Positions 20,091-30,630 are shown, numbered from the stretch's first letter. The stretch: DNA of 64,000 nt from Bartonella fuyuanensis (GCF_014197255.1 NZ_JACIFE010000002.1:62001-126000); one strand, 5' to 3'. Numbers and translations are program-made. Notes: generated by a model from the letters alone, not told the origin.

Positions 20091-20354
20091 ATGATGATTG
20101 ATCGGATTTTGCTTGTTTTATGGGCTGTGATGTTGGCTTTTTTGTGTGTTTCGTGGTTGGGGACAACGCATATCTTATCGCGGGTATTTTCTATTGCTTA
20201 TATGAGCGATGTTGTAGATTTTTTATTTTTCTTTTTGAGTGTATTGTTTGCAGGAATATTATGGTGGAAAATACCTCATCCTATGCCTTTAAAAATGAAA
20301 CTGGCAGCATTTTTGCTGCCAGTCCTTATTTCATTCTTCTTTATTATATTTTAG
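20091..20354 (+). CDS. Small membrane protein (87 aa), unknown function
   Basis: Two adjacent ATGs (20091 and 20094) start an 87-residue hydrophobic protein with about three membrane segments (ILLVLWAVMLAFLCVSWLG; VVDFLFFFLSVLFAGILWW; LAAFLLPVLISFFFIIF). It follows the 51-residue gene by nine bases and converges on the MFS gene with a 4-base overlap of the 3' ends. A likely three-gene unit with holC. Not recognised; no motif seen. Confidence 0.55.
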   Translation: MMIDRILLVLWAVMLAFLCVSWLGTTHILSRVFSIAYMSDVVDFLFFFLSVLFAGILWWKIPHPMPLKMKLAAFLLPVLISFFFIIF

Positions 20355-21640
20355 TTGGATATTTCATCGTCTGTAAATTTGATGAAGCAAATTAATGAAA
20401 TAAAAGAAGCAAAAAGCAAGTAATAGCCGATATAAGACGTATCGAAATGCTGCACCAAATATTCTGCAATATAAGGCGCGAGAGATGCCCCTACGATAGC
20501 AGATAAGTTGAAAGTAATAGAAGAACCAGTATATCGAATTTCTACTGGGTATGGAGAAGCCAAAACAGCACCAAGAGGACTGTATATCATTCCCATGATA
20601 GATAAACCAATGACAGACATTGCAAGGACTCCTATAACTCCAGAATTCAAGAAATAAGGAATTGCAAAAGAATAGATACCGATGATGATAGTAATCCAAA
20701 TCATCAAAGTTCTACGTTTAATATGATCAGCAAGTCTTCCAGTAATGACAGTAAAAAAACCACAGAAAACAGCACCGATAATTTCAATTTGAAGAGCTTT
20801 ATGAAATGGCAATTGCAAATGGTTTGTTGAATAGCTTAACAAATATGTAGTGACCAAGTAAAACAGAACAAAAGTTGCCATACCAGAAAATATCCCAAGA
20901 AATAGGATTCTTGGACATTTTAAAAAAACATCGATGATAGGAACTTTGACATGTTCTTTACTTTCAAGAGTTTTTTGGAATTGAACAGTTTCATTGATTG
21001 AAAGGCGGACCCATAGTCCTATAATCATAAAAACAACCGAAGCAAGAAAAGGAATGCGCCAACCCCAAGCTAAAAGTGCACTACGATCAAGGAAATGCAA
21101 CAGACCTAGATAAACAGCAATAGATAAAAACAAACCGATTGGAACACCCAATTGAGGGAACATCGCATACCAGCCGCGCTTTTCTGGAGGAGCATTTTCT
21201 GTTGCAAGCAAAACAGCTCCCCCCCATTCTCCTCCTAATCCCATTCCTTGTCCAATACGGCACAAGGCTAAGAGGAAAGGGGCAAACCATCCAGCTGTTT
21301 CATACGTGGGAAGAAAACCAATAATAACTGTTGAAAGACCCATTGTGAGAAGGGAAGCGATAAGTGTTGCTTTCCTGCCAATTTTATCTCCAAAATGTCC
21401 AAAAACAATTGATCCAAAGGGGCGAGCAAAAAAGGCTACTCCAAAGATCAGAAAAGATTGTAAAATGGCAATCTGATCATTTTGTGTTGGGAAAAATATA
21501 TAAGGAAATACGAGAGCCGCAGCAGTGCCAAAGACGTAGAAATCAAAGAATTCAATTGTTGGGCCAATAAGGCTTGCAAACAAAATACGACGAGAGGAAT
21601 TTCTGTTGCTTGTACCTTGCATTGCTAAGTTTGTAGACAT
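20351..21640 (-). CDS. MHS-family MFS transporter (proline/betaine or organic-acid:H+ symporter type)
   Basis: A 429-residue, 12-segment major facilitator. The N-terminus SLIGPTIEFFDFYVFGTAAALVFP, the loop motif GHFGDKIGRKATL near residue 80, GLGGEWGGAVLLATENAP and GWRIPFLAS are hallmarks of the metabolite:H+ symporter branch (ProP, ShiA, KgtP relatives). The substrate cannot be told from sequence; related transporters take osmolytes, shikimate, citrate or oxoglutarate. The gene stands alone and ends against the small membrane gene. Confidence 0.85.
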   Translation of the reverse strand: MSTNLAMQGTSNRNSSRRILFASLIGPTIEFFDFYVFGTAAALVFPYIFFPTQNDQIAILQSFLIFGVAFFARPFGSIVFGHFGDKIGRKATLIASLLTMGLSTVIIGFLPTYETAGWFAPFLLALCRIGQGMGLGGEWGGAVLLATENAPPEKRGWYAMFPQLGVPIGLFLSIAVYLGLLHFLDRSALLAWGWRIPFLASVVFMIIGLWVRLSINETVQFQKTLESKEHVKVPIIDVFLKCPRILFLGIFSGMATFVLFYLVTTYLLSYSTNHLQLPFHKALQIEIIGAVFCGFFTVITGRLADHIKRRTLMIWITIIIGIYSFAIPYFLNSGVIGVLAMSVIGLSIMGMIYSPLGAVLASPYPVEIRYTGSSITFNLSAIVGASLAPYIAEYLVQHFDTSYIGYYLLFASFISLICFIKFTDDEISN

Positions 21641-22210
21641 GAATAAAATGTCCCTTTCAGTATATGGAAAATCAAATGTTGAATCAACTGAATGTAATTA
21701 TAAAAATTTTAAATCAGTGTCGAGTCAATTATACTAGAATAATGATTATGGACTGATGCACATGAATTAAGTGTTCTATAGATTATCCAAATTGAATAGA
21801 ATAAAAACGCTATTTTAATGCTATAGAAGATGGAAATAGGTAGCCAGAAACGCTGCTCTCGTTCATATTGCTGTTTTTTCAAAAGTTTAGTGCACTTTAG
21901 TTTAATGTACTTTTATCTATTGGGGGATCAATCTTATGTGTAGATCAGTATTTAGTGTCTCAAAAATATTAAAAAATTTTTCATAGATGTAATTATAACA
22001 CTTTTTAAGTGTATGAAAAAATAAAATAGTTTTTTAGTTGTGTAGGCGTTTTAAAATACATGATGTATATTTTATCTTTCATAGTTTAATCCATAGAAGG
22101 CTTTATTGTCTTTAAAAGATACGGGGTTAAGCAATTGCATTGTGTCATTTTGGTCTATGTACTTTTTTCTAAATGGGGAGGTTTAAATTTGAAATTATGG
22201 AGTGTGAATA
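21641..22210. promoter_or_regulatory. Upstream region of the MFS gene and of autotransporter 1
   Basis: 570 AT-rich bases without a gene, holding divergent promoters. The autotransporter start has GGAG eight bases or so before ATG at 22211; the sequence just before the start (TGGAGTGTGaATAATG) is nearly the same as that before autotransporter 3 (TGGAGTGTGgATAATG), which suggests a common origin of the 5' ends. Confidence 0.45.
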
Positions 22211-25200
22211 ATGCAATGCAAATTAAAATTAAGTTTTTATGCGTTAATGACCAGTAGTTTTTTTATCAAGATTGCGAGCGCAGATGAAGTAGTCACACTA
22301 AAAGAAAAGCTATTAACACCAGTAGGGATCAGTAAATATTTAGAAGAGACAAGAAGGCTTTTATCAGAAGTGAGGGGATTAAAAGAAAAAAAAGAGGAAT
22401 CAAAAAGGATAGTGCATAAAAAAACAGTAGAAGGAAGTAAATCTTCAGAAAAGGGAAGGAAGGGATTAGAAAATCTGTTTTTTGAAGTTCTCACAAATTC
22501 AATAATAAGCGATGGTGCTTCTATCTATATTGCTAACCGTTATTCCGATGATTCTGAAATAAATAGCTTTAACTATGAAGATGCGGGATATTCCATCAAT
22601 AATACAGTTCAAGAGGATGGAAAACTTTACATTAATGCAGCAAGTGTTAGTAGGGATACGGAAATTAAGCATGGTGGGATTGAGTTTGTCCAAAACTTGA
22701 GCAGTTCAGAATATGCAATTGTTGGAAAAGGTGGTAAACAAATTGTTGAGAGTGGTGCAAATGCAGAAGGGGCTAAAATTTATGGTGGAGAGCAGATTAT
22801 TTTTGGTAAAGGTAGCCTTCGATCTAGTTGGTTGCCTGAAGATAAAGCAAGTAGTGCTTATAATACTGAAATTTATGCTGAAGATGGAATGTTAGGACTA
22901 CAAAGTGTCTATAGTGGGGGGATGGCTGTTGACACAAAGGTTATGAAAGGAGGTATCCAGAAGCTTGATGGTAAAGAGAATTTTAATAACGCATTCTCAG
23001 AAGATGCGGATACAGAAGATGAAGATTTCATAATAAATGAGGGGGCTTTTGCACTTGGTACCGAACTTTTTAAAAATGGTGCACAATATATCTTTGCAGG
23101 AGGGAATGCGAGGGAGGTTAATTTATATGATAATTCTACTCAGAAGATTTATGATTCTGGGTACGCGGATAATTTAACAATTAATCATCAAGCAAAATCA
23201 TGGTTATCTGCTGGTGCGATATTAGGTGAAAATACAAATGTTAATGATTTTGGTAGTCTTTATCTTTATGCTGGTACCGGTGAAGTTGTTACGGAAGTAG
23301 AAAATCTTATTTTAAATGGAGAAAATGCCAAGCTATATTCTATTGCTCTTGACAATAACGGTGAAAAAAAACAGGTCAACATTAGGAGTTTAAAAGGAAG
23401 CGGTAGAGTTATTTTTACATCTTCTGAGACTGATAAGGGTTACTCTGAACTTAATATTGATTATCTTTCAGGTTCTTTACATTTTGATTTCAATGTTGAT
23501 TTTTCCAAGCAGGTTGGTGATACCCTTCTTATTAAAAAAAGTGCTTCAGGGAATCACACAATAAGTGTGACTGATTTGGGGCGTGAAATTACAAATTCTT
23601 CTCACAAAAAGCTTAAATTAATTGTTGATCGTAGTGGAAATGCGCATTTTACTCTAAAAAACACTTTTGGTGAGAAAATTGGAACTATTGATGCTGGAAC
23701 CTATAGGTATAGATTGAAACACAGAAGCAATAAGGGTATCGGTAAAATCTGGTATTTAGATGCAAATCATACCATTGATGAGGAAATTTCTCAAGTTTCA
23801 GATTTTGGGTTGAAATCATATATTGGCTCATCAAGTGGTTTACTCACAGAACTCACAATTGATCAAGGAATAAGTGTTTCTATTGCGGATCTTAGCTTTG
23901 ACACGAGTGATAAGAAGGTTGATAGCAATGGAGAAACTTCAATTAGTAATACGGTTCGTGGTGGTGGGAGAATCTATGTTTATAACGGTGGTTTCAATTT
24001 GTATACTAGAATTGAAAATGGTGGTACTGAGTTTGTTAAAACACAGGGCCTTTCGCAGGATACTATTGTTTATAAAGGTGGGCGACAAAGGATTGAAAGT
24101 GGAGGAAATGCTGAAGGGGTTAGAATTTACGGTGGTGAACAGTTTGTTTCAGGAAAGTCTGATGTCAAAGGTGAGATGGTGAGGAGCAGAGCCTATGATA
24201 CGGTAGTTTCTGGTGAAAATGGAGTATTAGGATATCAAAATGTGTACGATGATGGAGAGGTTTTTAGTACAAAGATCATGGAAGGGGGAATACAAAATCT
24301 TTATGTGGAAGAAAATTTAGATAATTATAGCAGTTTTGCATTTGACACGAAGGTTTTTTCTGGTGGAGAGCAACACGTTTTGGCTGGTGGAATCGCTATT
24401 GGAGTGCTTTTACAAGGGACTGCTTTCCAGGCAATAGAGTTAGGAGGCTATGTAAAAGATTTAATAATTAAGGATCAAGCACAATCATGGTTACATCATG
24501 GTGCGACATTAGAGGGAAGCACAAAGATTAATGATTCTGGGCAAATTTATCTTTATGCTGGTGCTGGTCTGTCTCGTACTGAAGTAGAAAAGATTGTTCT
24601 AAATGGAAAAGATGCCAAATTGTACTCTATTGCTTCTAATACTGATGGAGAAGGCACTTTGATTGAAAATTTAAGTGGTAATGGTCGAGTTATTTTTACT
24701 TCTACCGTATTTAATCCACATTACTCTAAACTTGAAGTTAATGAGCTTTCAGGGAATTTACATTTTAGGTTTAATATTAATTTTGCAGAGCAGCGCGGTG
24801 ATTATCTTCTTATAAAAAAAGGAGCAGGTCATCACAAAATAAGTGTGATCGATTCTGGTGTTGAAATTGTCAACTCTCCTCTCCTAAATCAGAATTTAAT
24901 TTTCGATCTCGATTTAATTCATGATCAAAGTGGAAATGCGCATTTTACTCTGATAGATTTTTCTGGTGAAGAAATTTCTACTTTTGATAGTGGAGTCTAC
25001 ATGTACGCTCTAAGGAAGAAAGATCATAACGGTGGAAAAATTTGGTCTTTATCTACACCAGAAAAAAAACCTTCTCCTTTAGTCCCTTCATTTCATATGA
25101 GGTTACCTATAGCTAAATTTTTCGAGCGAGAAAAGACGGTTTCCTTTTCAGAAGATTCCATAGTCAGTTCTTATACAGGCGATTTCAGTTTTTATGCAGA

Positions 25201-27751
25201 GGATTTCAATATAGGTACAGGTGACGAAATTTTGCGAAGCTCCATACTCAGCGACAATAGCATAGTTTACATTTCTGGTGATGGAGAAACGGATAATTTG
25301 AAATTATCCATTAATAATACGATTCAAGAAACAGCAGCACTCTATGTTGAGGCTGGTGGTTTCAGTAAGAATACGACAATTGAAAATGGTGGTTCAGAGA
25401 TTATAGGAGAACAGGGAATCTCAGAATTTACAATTATTTACGAGGGTGGAAAACAAAGAGTAGAGGGAGGAGGATCTGCTTTGAAAACTGAAATTTATGG
25501 TGGGGAGCAGCTTGTTTTTGGAGATGGTTATGACAATGGGGGGGTGGTGGGGAGCAGCGCTTATAACACTACAATTTATGGACAAGCTGAAATACCAGGA
25601 TTGCAGAATGTATATGATGATGGAATGGTTGTGGGAACGAAAATTATGAAGGGGGGAATACAGACTCTTGCTAAATGGTTTGTAGATGATGACGATTTTC
25701 TACAAAAGAGTGGTGGTTTAGCTGTGAATACTGAGGTTTTCGCGGGCGGTGTACAAAGGATATTAACAGGAGGAATGGCGGATACTGTGATTTTACACCG
25801 CCACGCTGCTCAAGAAGTTCATGCTGGTAGCACTGTAAGAAATCTAATAATTGAAGAGGGAGCCAATTCATGGGCCTTTGCTGGGGCAATATTAGAAGGG
25901 AAAATAACGGTTCATGATTTGGGACAACTTCATCTTTATGCTGGAAATGATAGTTCTTATACTGAATATCAAAATCATCCGACTACAGTAGATGGTATCA
26001 ATTTAGAGGGGGAAAATGCTAAATTGTACTCTATTTCTAGTGGATATGGAAATACAGAAATTTATATTAAGGAATTAAGTGGGGTAGGAAATATTATTTT
26101 TACTTCTACAGAGTCTGATTTACATTATTCTCAGCTTTATGTTGATGATCTTTCGGGCAGTTTACACTTCGATTTTAATGTTAGCCTTGCAGAAGGAGAG
26201 GGTGATTATCTTTTTATCAAGAATGGTCGTGATTCTCATACAGTCAATATTATAGATTCTGGTATTGAAATTGTTGATCCTTCGTTAACAGAACTTGATT
26301 TAATTGTTGATCAAAGTGGGGGAGCACATTTTACGCTAAGAAGCTTTTCTGGTGCAAATGTTAAAGCTATTGATGGTGGAACCTATATTTATGGTTTAAA
26401 ACAGAGAATTAGTGAGGATGGGGGTGAAAAAGTTTGGTATTTATCTGCAGTATTTATTGATAAATTTTCATTTCTTAACAGCTTTCCGGAGGGTAGGAGC
26501 AGATTTACGCGACATTTAAGTCAAAAACAACCGGTTTCTTCTCCTTTAACTCTTACAGCTACAGAAAAGCATGCTATTAAGTCGCTACGTCAAAGGGAAA
26601 ATCACCGAAGCCTGCGGCAAAAATCTCCAGCTTTTGTTTCTTCAACTCTTTCAACTCAAGAGCATCGAGTTGCTGAAGTATCAGGTTCATCAGATTTTCA
26701 TCATTTTTCTGATGCACAACAGCAAGGAGTTTTTTTAGCAGATGTTTCATTGACAAGTGATCAGATGATTTTGCGTCCTGTTCATAAATCTCAACGTTCT
26801 CTACGTTTGAGCGATACGCTTTCGGTTTCGCAGTTTTTAACAACACCTTCTACAGATGCGGTATTGTCTTTGTCTGTAGCTCCAGCGATGGTGTTTCACA
26901 ATGAAATACAAACTGCACGTATGGGAAGAGGCATTTTAGCTAAAAGTAAAAAGAATGCAGCGTTGTGGACTTATGCGATCAAGTCTAAAGAGAGTATTGC
27001 CACAGAGCATATAGATTTTAAGTTGGATCAGACAGGTTTAGTTGTAGGGATCAATGGATTAAGCGAATGGGCAAATGGTGAGTTTTATATAGGGGGATTT
27101 AGCAGTTATGATCGAGTTCGCATTGCGCATGCGCGTGGTGGTACTAGCGGTATAAATACATATGGTATTGGTGCTTATATAACTTATTTAGATTATAGCG
27201 GTTGGTATTTAGATGGTATTTTAAAATACAATCATTATCAAAATACTCTAAAAGCAGTTTCAACGAATGGTTTAGGGATTGAAGGGAGTTATACGCAATG
27301 GGCAGTAGGTTCCTCTATTGAAGCTGGTTATCGTATTAAGATGTCAAAGAGTAGTTGGCTACAGCCTTATGGACAATTTACTTGGTTGCAGGTTGAGGGT
27401 AAAGAAATCAAATTATCGAATGAAATGACAGGTGATCTGCGTCCTTTCACTTCGTTACGCAGTGAGGTTGGTTTATCTTTAGGGTATGAATTTGGTTCTC
27501 GTATGGCGTCTTCATCATTTGCGTATATTACAGCAGCATGGTTGCGTGAGAACAAAGATAACAATCATGCGTTAATTAATCGACGTCATTCATTTACCAG
27601 TGATTTATCAGGTAATGCGGGTAAATTAGGGGTAGGTTTGAGCAGTTTGGTGGGTGAAAAGTTAAAGTTCTATGGTGAAGCACATTATGTTAAAGGACGT
27701 AAAATAAAACAGTCCTTTCAGGGTGTTGTAGGTGTACGCTATAGTTTCTAA
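22211..27751 (+). CDS. Autotransporter 1, with triplicated passenger
   Basis: A 1,846-residue type Va secreted or surface protein. A signal peptide (residues 1-24, cut near SADE) is followed by a charged region. Three copies of one passenger module lie at about residues 96-513, 527-945 and 1006-1412. Each has GGIE/GGxQ beta-helix repeats, an AKLYSI segment, SGxLHFxFN, GDYLLIKKG and DQSGxAHFTL. A Ser/Arg/Gln linker precedes the C-terminal barrel, which ends in YSF as outer-membrane barrels do. From residue 1482 it reads identical to autotransporter 3. The family resembles Bartonella inducible autotransporters, and BafA belongs to a similar class; orthology is not shown. Function is probably host interaction (inference). 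Confidence 0.9.
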   Translation: MQCKLKLSFYALMTSSFFIKIASADEVVTLKEKLLTPVGISKYLEETRRLLSEVRGLKEKKEESKRIVHKKTVEGSKSSEKGRKGLENLFFEVLTNSIISDGASIYIANRYSDDSEINSFNYEDAGYSINNTVQEDGKLYINAASVSRDTEIKHGGIEFVQNLSSSEYAIVGKGGKQIVESGANAEGAKIYGGEQIIFGKGSLRSSWLPEDKASSAYNTEIYAEDGMLGLQSVYSGGMAVDTKVMKGGIQKLDGKENFNNAFSEDADTEDEDFIINEGAFALGTELFKNGAQYIFAGGNAREVNLYDNSTQKIYDSGYADNLTINHQAKSWLSAGAILGENTNVNDFGSLYLYAGTGEVVTEVENLILNGENAKLYSIALDNNGEKKQVNIRSLKGSGRVIFTSSETDKGYSELNIDYLSGSLHFDFNVDFSKQVGDTLLIKKSASGNHTISVTDLGREITNSSHKKLKLIVDRSGNAHFTLKNTFGEKIGTIDAGTYRYRLKHRSNKGIGKIWYLDANHTIDEEISQVSDFGLKSYIGSSSGLLTELTIDQGISVSIADLSFDTSDKKVDSNGETSISNTVRGGGRIYVYNGGFNLYTRIENGGTEFVKTQGLSQDTIVYKGGRQRIESGGNAEGVRIYGGEQFVSGKSDVKGEMVRSRAYDTVVSGENGVLGYQNVYDDGEVFSTKIMEGGIQNLYVEENLDNYSSFAFDTKVFSGGEQHVLAGGIAIGVLLQGTAFQAIELGGYVKDLIIKDQAQSWLHHGATLEGSTKINDSGQIYLYAGAGLSRTEVEKIVLNGKDAKLYSIASNTDGEGTLIENLSGNGRVIFTSTVFNPHYSKLEVNELSGNLHFRFNINFAEQRGDYLLIKKGAGHHKISVIDSGVEIVNSPLLNQNLIFDLDLIHDQSGNAHFTLIDFSGEEISTFDSGVYMYALRKKDHNGGKIWSLSTPEKKPSPLVPSFHMRLPIAKFFEREKTVSFSEDSIVSSYTGDFSFYAEDFNIGTGDEILRSSILSDNSIVYISGDGETDNLKLSINNTIQETAALYVEAGGFSKNTTIENGGSEIIGEQGISEFTIIYEGGKQRVEGGGSALKTEIYGGEQLVFGDGYDNGGVVGSSAYNTTIYGQAEIPGLQNVYDDGMVVGTKIMKGGIQTLAKWFVDDDDFLQKSGGLAVNTEVFAGGVQRILTGGMADTVILHRHAAQEVHAGSTVRNLIIEEGANSWAFAGAILEGKITVHDLGQLHLYAGNDSSYTEYQNHPTTVDGINLEGENAKLYSISSGYGNTEIYIKELSGVGNIIFTSTESDLHYSQLYVDDLSGSLHFDFNVSLAEGEGDYLFIKNGRDSHTVNIIDSGIEIVDPSLTELDLIVDQSGGAHFTLRSFSGANVKAIDGGTYIYGLKQRISEDGGEKVWYLSAVFIDKFSFLNSFPEGRSRFTRHLSQKQPVSSPLTLTATEKHAIKSLRQRENHRSLRQKSPAFVSSTLSTQEHRVAEVSGSSDFHHFSDAQQQGVFLADVSLTSDQMILRPVHKSQRSLRLSDTLSVSQFLTTPSTDAVLSLSVAPAMVFHNEIQTARMGRGILAKSKKNAALWTYAIKSKESIATEHIDFKLDQTGLVVGINGLSEWANGEFYIGGFSSYDRVRIAHARGGTSGINTYGIGAYITYLDYSGWYLDGILKYNHYQNTLKAVSTNGLGIEGSYTQWAVGSSIEAGYRIKMSKSSWLQPYGQFTWLQVEGKEIKLSNEMTGDLRPFTSLRSEVGLSLGYEFGSRMASSSFAYITAAWLRENKDNNHALINRRHSFTSDLSGNAGKLGVGLSSLVGEKLKFYGEAHYVKGRKIKQSFQGVVGVRYSF

Positions 27752-27769
27752 CTAAATGATTATCCTTTA
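26655..27769 (+). repeat. 1.1-kb direct repeat, copy A (autotransporter barrel and 3' flank)
   Basis: The stretch from CTCAAGAGCATCGAG inside autotransporter 1 to CCTTTA 18 bases past its stop matches 32496-33610 at a constant offset of 5,841 bases. The encoded 365-residue tails agree fully, and I saw no nucleotide difference when reading the two copies. The match begins and stops abruptly, and flanking sequence differs on both sides. Confidence 0.93.
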
Positions 27770-28101
27770 GTTATCTTTAAATGTATGAATGGTTTTAAAA
27801 AGTCTTTAATGAAACGTCAGAAAACAATTTTTTAAAGCTTGCAGATTTATTTTATGGCAAATTATACTCTTATACATTTTATTGTATATTTTTTACTTCG
27901 ATAAGAAAATTTTGAAGAAATGCTAAAGAAGTCCTAAAAATGTGTTTATGTTCTTGATCAAAAAACATCTGGAAGATCGTAAAGAACAGTTTTTACGAAA
28001 TAAGAAATGCGTTTAAGAAGAATTATTACAATTCAAGGTTGAAAATATATTTTGTAGAGCTAATTACGTTTGGTGGCTATGCGGACGTAAAGGGGGAGGA
28101 T
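27770..28101. promoter_or_regulatory. Spacer before autotransporter 2
   Basis: About 330 AT-rich bases with no supported gene. It holds the promoter region of autotransporter 2; a strong ribosome-binding site (GGGGGAGG) ends it. A possible upstream TTG start at 28039 would add 21 non-signal-like residues and is rejected. Confidence 0.4.
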
Positions 28102-30630
28102 ATGGCTATACAATATAAATGGAAACGAAATTTTTGGCTATTCATGTTGAGTAGCTGTTTTGTGCATACTGCTGCTGCAAATGAGGGGAGCACATCGCTT
28201 TTTTGTCAATCTTCAAGTTATGAAAGTGACAAAGTATTCCAAGATCAATACAATAAGGATATAAAAACAGGAAGGTGCATACTTGGAGTATCTAATGATG
28301 TTATTGAAAGGATGCGCAATAAATTAGGCTTTTTAAAAAAGCCTAACGACTTTACTATGGATAAGCACGCTGGTCGTCGTGACAATGTTGGATATAATGC
28401 ATCAAGACGAAATGTTGCGTTTTTTAAAAAATCTGAAATTATCTTTATTAAAGATGGTGCGCTTCTAGAAAATTATATCCTTGATAATGAAAGTAAAGTA
28501 TATGTTTCAAATGATGGTGAGACTGATGATCCAGGGCAATCCATTAATAACACAATAAGGAATGGTGCAGAGCTTTATGTGTATGCAGGGGGATTCAGTG
28601 AGAATAGTAAAATTGAATATGGTGGAATTGAAAATGTTCAGGCTTTAAATGGAAAACAAGGTTTTTCGAAAAATGCTGTAGTTAAAGAAGGTGGACAACA
28701 AAGTGTTGGAAATGGAGGAAAAGTAGAGGGGACTAAAATTTATGGTGGAGAGCAGCTTGTTTTTGGCGAGGGAGATGTTAGAGGAGAGGTTAAAGGGAGT
28801 AGTGCTTCTCATATTGTCATTTATGGTCAAAATGAAACACTAGGCCAACAAAAAATATATGATGGAGGGAAAGTTTGGAATACGAAAGTGATGCGAGGGG
28901 GCATACAAGAGGTTGGAAAAAACTCTCAAAGTGCAAATGGTGCTTTTGCATTTGACACAGAAGTTTTTAGTGGTGGTAAACAACGTATCTTAAAAGGCGG
29001 TCAGGCTATTGGCGTGACTTTAAATGAGAATGCTGTTCAAGAAATATATACTGATGGATCTGTAAAAGATCTAACAATGAATGATGTAACAAAATCATGG
29101 GTGAAGGCTGGAGCTAGATTAGAAGGTAAGACATATGTGAATCATTCTGGGCAAATTAATCTTTATGCAGGTAATGATCAACATCGTACGTCAGTAGAAG
29201 ATATTATTTTAAATGGAAAAGATACAAAACTGTACTCTATTACTGATGAGTTTGATGGAAAAAGCTCTTTGATACAAAAATTAAGTGGTGACGGGGATGT
29301 TATTTTTGCGTTTACTGGTTCTGATCCATATTATTCTCAGCTTCATGTAAATAATCTTTCAGGAAGCTTACATTTTGTATTCAATACCACGATTGCCCAT
29401 AACCGAGGTGACTATCTGTTGGTTGAGAAAGGCGCTGGGAATCATACAATAAGTGTTGCTGATTCTGGAGTTGAAATCATTGATCCGTTTTCAAAACAGC
29501 GTGATTTAGTTACGGATCAAAGTGGTGGAGCGCATTTTACGCTGACAGATCTCAAGGGTGAAAAAATTAATGCCATTGATGGTGGAACTTATATGTATAG
29601 CTTGAAAGAAAGAGAAAATGAAACTGGAAAAGTTTGGTTTTTATCTGCAGATAGCTTCGGTGGATCAGAAAGTTTTCTTCCAGATTCGGAAAATCCTTTT
29701 GTTCCTGGTAAAACATTAACGACACCCTCTACAGATGCAGTGTTAACGTTGTTCGTAGTTCCTGGACTTATTTTTAACAATGAGTTGCAAAATGTGCGTA
29801 ATGGTCGAAAAATTTGGAACAGAAATAGGAAAGATACTGAACTATGGACTTATGCAATTAAGAGCAGAGAACGCATCGCGACAGGCCATACAAATTTTAA
29901 ACTTGAACAAACAGGTTTAGTCTTTGGTTCTGATCAGTTGAGTGAATTAATGCATGGAAAGTTGTATATTGGTGGTTTCGGTAGTTATGATCAAGTACGT
30001 GTTTCTCATGCCCGGGGTGGTGATAGTGATCTGAGCTCTTATAGTGTTGGAACTTACGCAACTTATTTTGATTATCGCGGATGGTATATGGATGGTGTTT
30101 TGAAATATAATTATTACCAAGATAATTTGAAAGCCATCTCAACAAATGGCTTAGCTATTCAAAGTCATTATAATCAGTGGGGGATAGGTGGGGCATTTGA
30201 GATTGGTTGTTATTTTGAACCGGCACAGAATACTTGGATGCAGCCTTATATGAAGTTAACAGGTTTGCAGGTTGAAAGTAAAAAAATAAGACTTTCTAAT
30301 GGAATGATAGGTGATCTAAGTCCATTGAATTCATTCCGCAGTGAAGTTGGTTTGATGGCAGGACATGAATTTTTTGTGAATTCAGAAACCTCATTAACAG
30401 CTTACATTATGGCTGCTTGGTTGCGCGAAAATATAGATAATAATTATATGACCATTAATAACCAATATAAATTTATTACAGATTTGTCAGGTAGTGCGGG
30501 TAAATTAGGAATTGGTTTAAACGGTTCGGTCAATGATAAACTAACACTTTACGCGGAAACACATTATCTAAGCGGACATAAGATTAAGAATGCTCTTCAA
30601 GGTGTTTTAGGATTACGCTATAGTTTTTAA
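28102..30630 (+). CDS. Autotransporter 2, single passenger module
   Basis: From the ATG at 28102, chosen because GGGGGAGG precedes it and a signal peptide follows (NFWLFMLSSCFVHTAAA, cut before NEGS), the protein is 842 residues. One passenger module (about residues 130-525 from this start) has the same landmarks as those in its neighbours: SINNTIRNGAELYVYAGGFSE, KIYGGEQLVFGEG, AKSW-type and KLYSI segments, SGSLHFVFN, GDYLLVEKGAGNHTISV. The barrel (about the last 290 residues) is of the same family as in autotransporters 1 and 3 but clearly diverged, and the EHRVAEVSGSS linker block is absent. Product expected on the cell surface. Confidence 0.9.
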   Translation: MAIQYKWKRNFWLFMLSSCFVHTAAANEGSTSLFCQSSSYESDKVFQDQYNKDIKTGRCILGVSNDVIERMRNKLGFLKKPNDFTMDKHAGRRDNVGYNASRRNVAFFKKSEIIFIKDGALLENYILDNESKVYVSNDGETDDPGQSINNTIRNGAELYVYAGGFSENSKIEYGGIENVQALNGKQGFSKNAVVKEGGQQSVGNGGKVEGTKIYGGEQLVFGEGDVRGEVKGSSASHIVIYGQNETLGQQKIYDGGKVWNTKVMRGGIQEVGKNSQSANGAFAFDTEVFSGGKQRILKGGQAIGVTLNENAVQEIYTDGSVKDLTMNDVTKSWVKAGARLEGKTYVNHSGQINLYAGNDQHRTSVEDIILNGKDTKLYSITDEFDGKSSLIQKLSGDGDVIFAFTGSDPYYSQLHVNNLSGSLHFVFNTTIAHNRGDYLLVEKGAGNHTISVADSGVEIIDPFSKQRDLVTDQSGGAHFTLTDLKGEKINAIDGGTYMYSLKERENETGKVWFLSADSFGGSESFLPDSENPFVPGKTLTTPSTDAVLTLFVVPGLIFNNELQNVRNGRKIWNRNRKDTELWTYAIKSRERIATGHTNFKLEQTGLVFGSDQLSELMHGKLYIGGFGSYDQVRVSHARGGDSDLSSYSVGTYATYFDYRGWYMDGVLKYNYYQDNLKAISTNGLAIQSHYNQWGIGGAFEIGCYFEPAQNTWMQPYMKLTGLQVESKKIRLSNGMIGDLSPLNSFRSEVGLMAGHEFFVNSETSLTAYIMAAWLRENIDNNYMTINNQYKFITDLSGSAGKLGIGLNGSVNDKLTLYAETHYLSGHKIKNALQGVLGLRYSF

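Noticed and set aside
26577-26846. Antisense frames in autotransporter barrel, also repeated at 32475-32687
   Set aside because: Duplicate only because the barrel DNA itself is duplicated; no sign of own expression signals.
28039-28101. Longer start (TTG) for autotransporter 2
   Set aside because: The added 21 residues would precede and spoil a clear signal peptide; a strong GGGGGAGG site serves the ATG at 28102.
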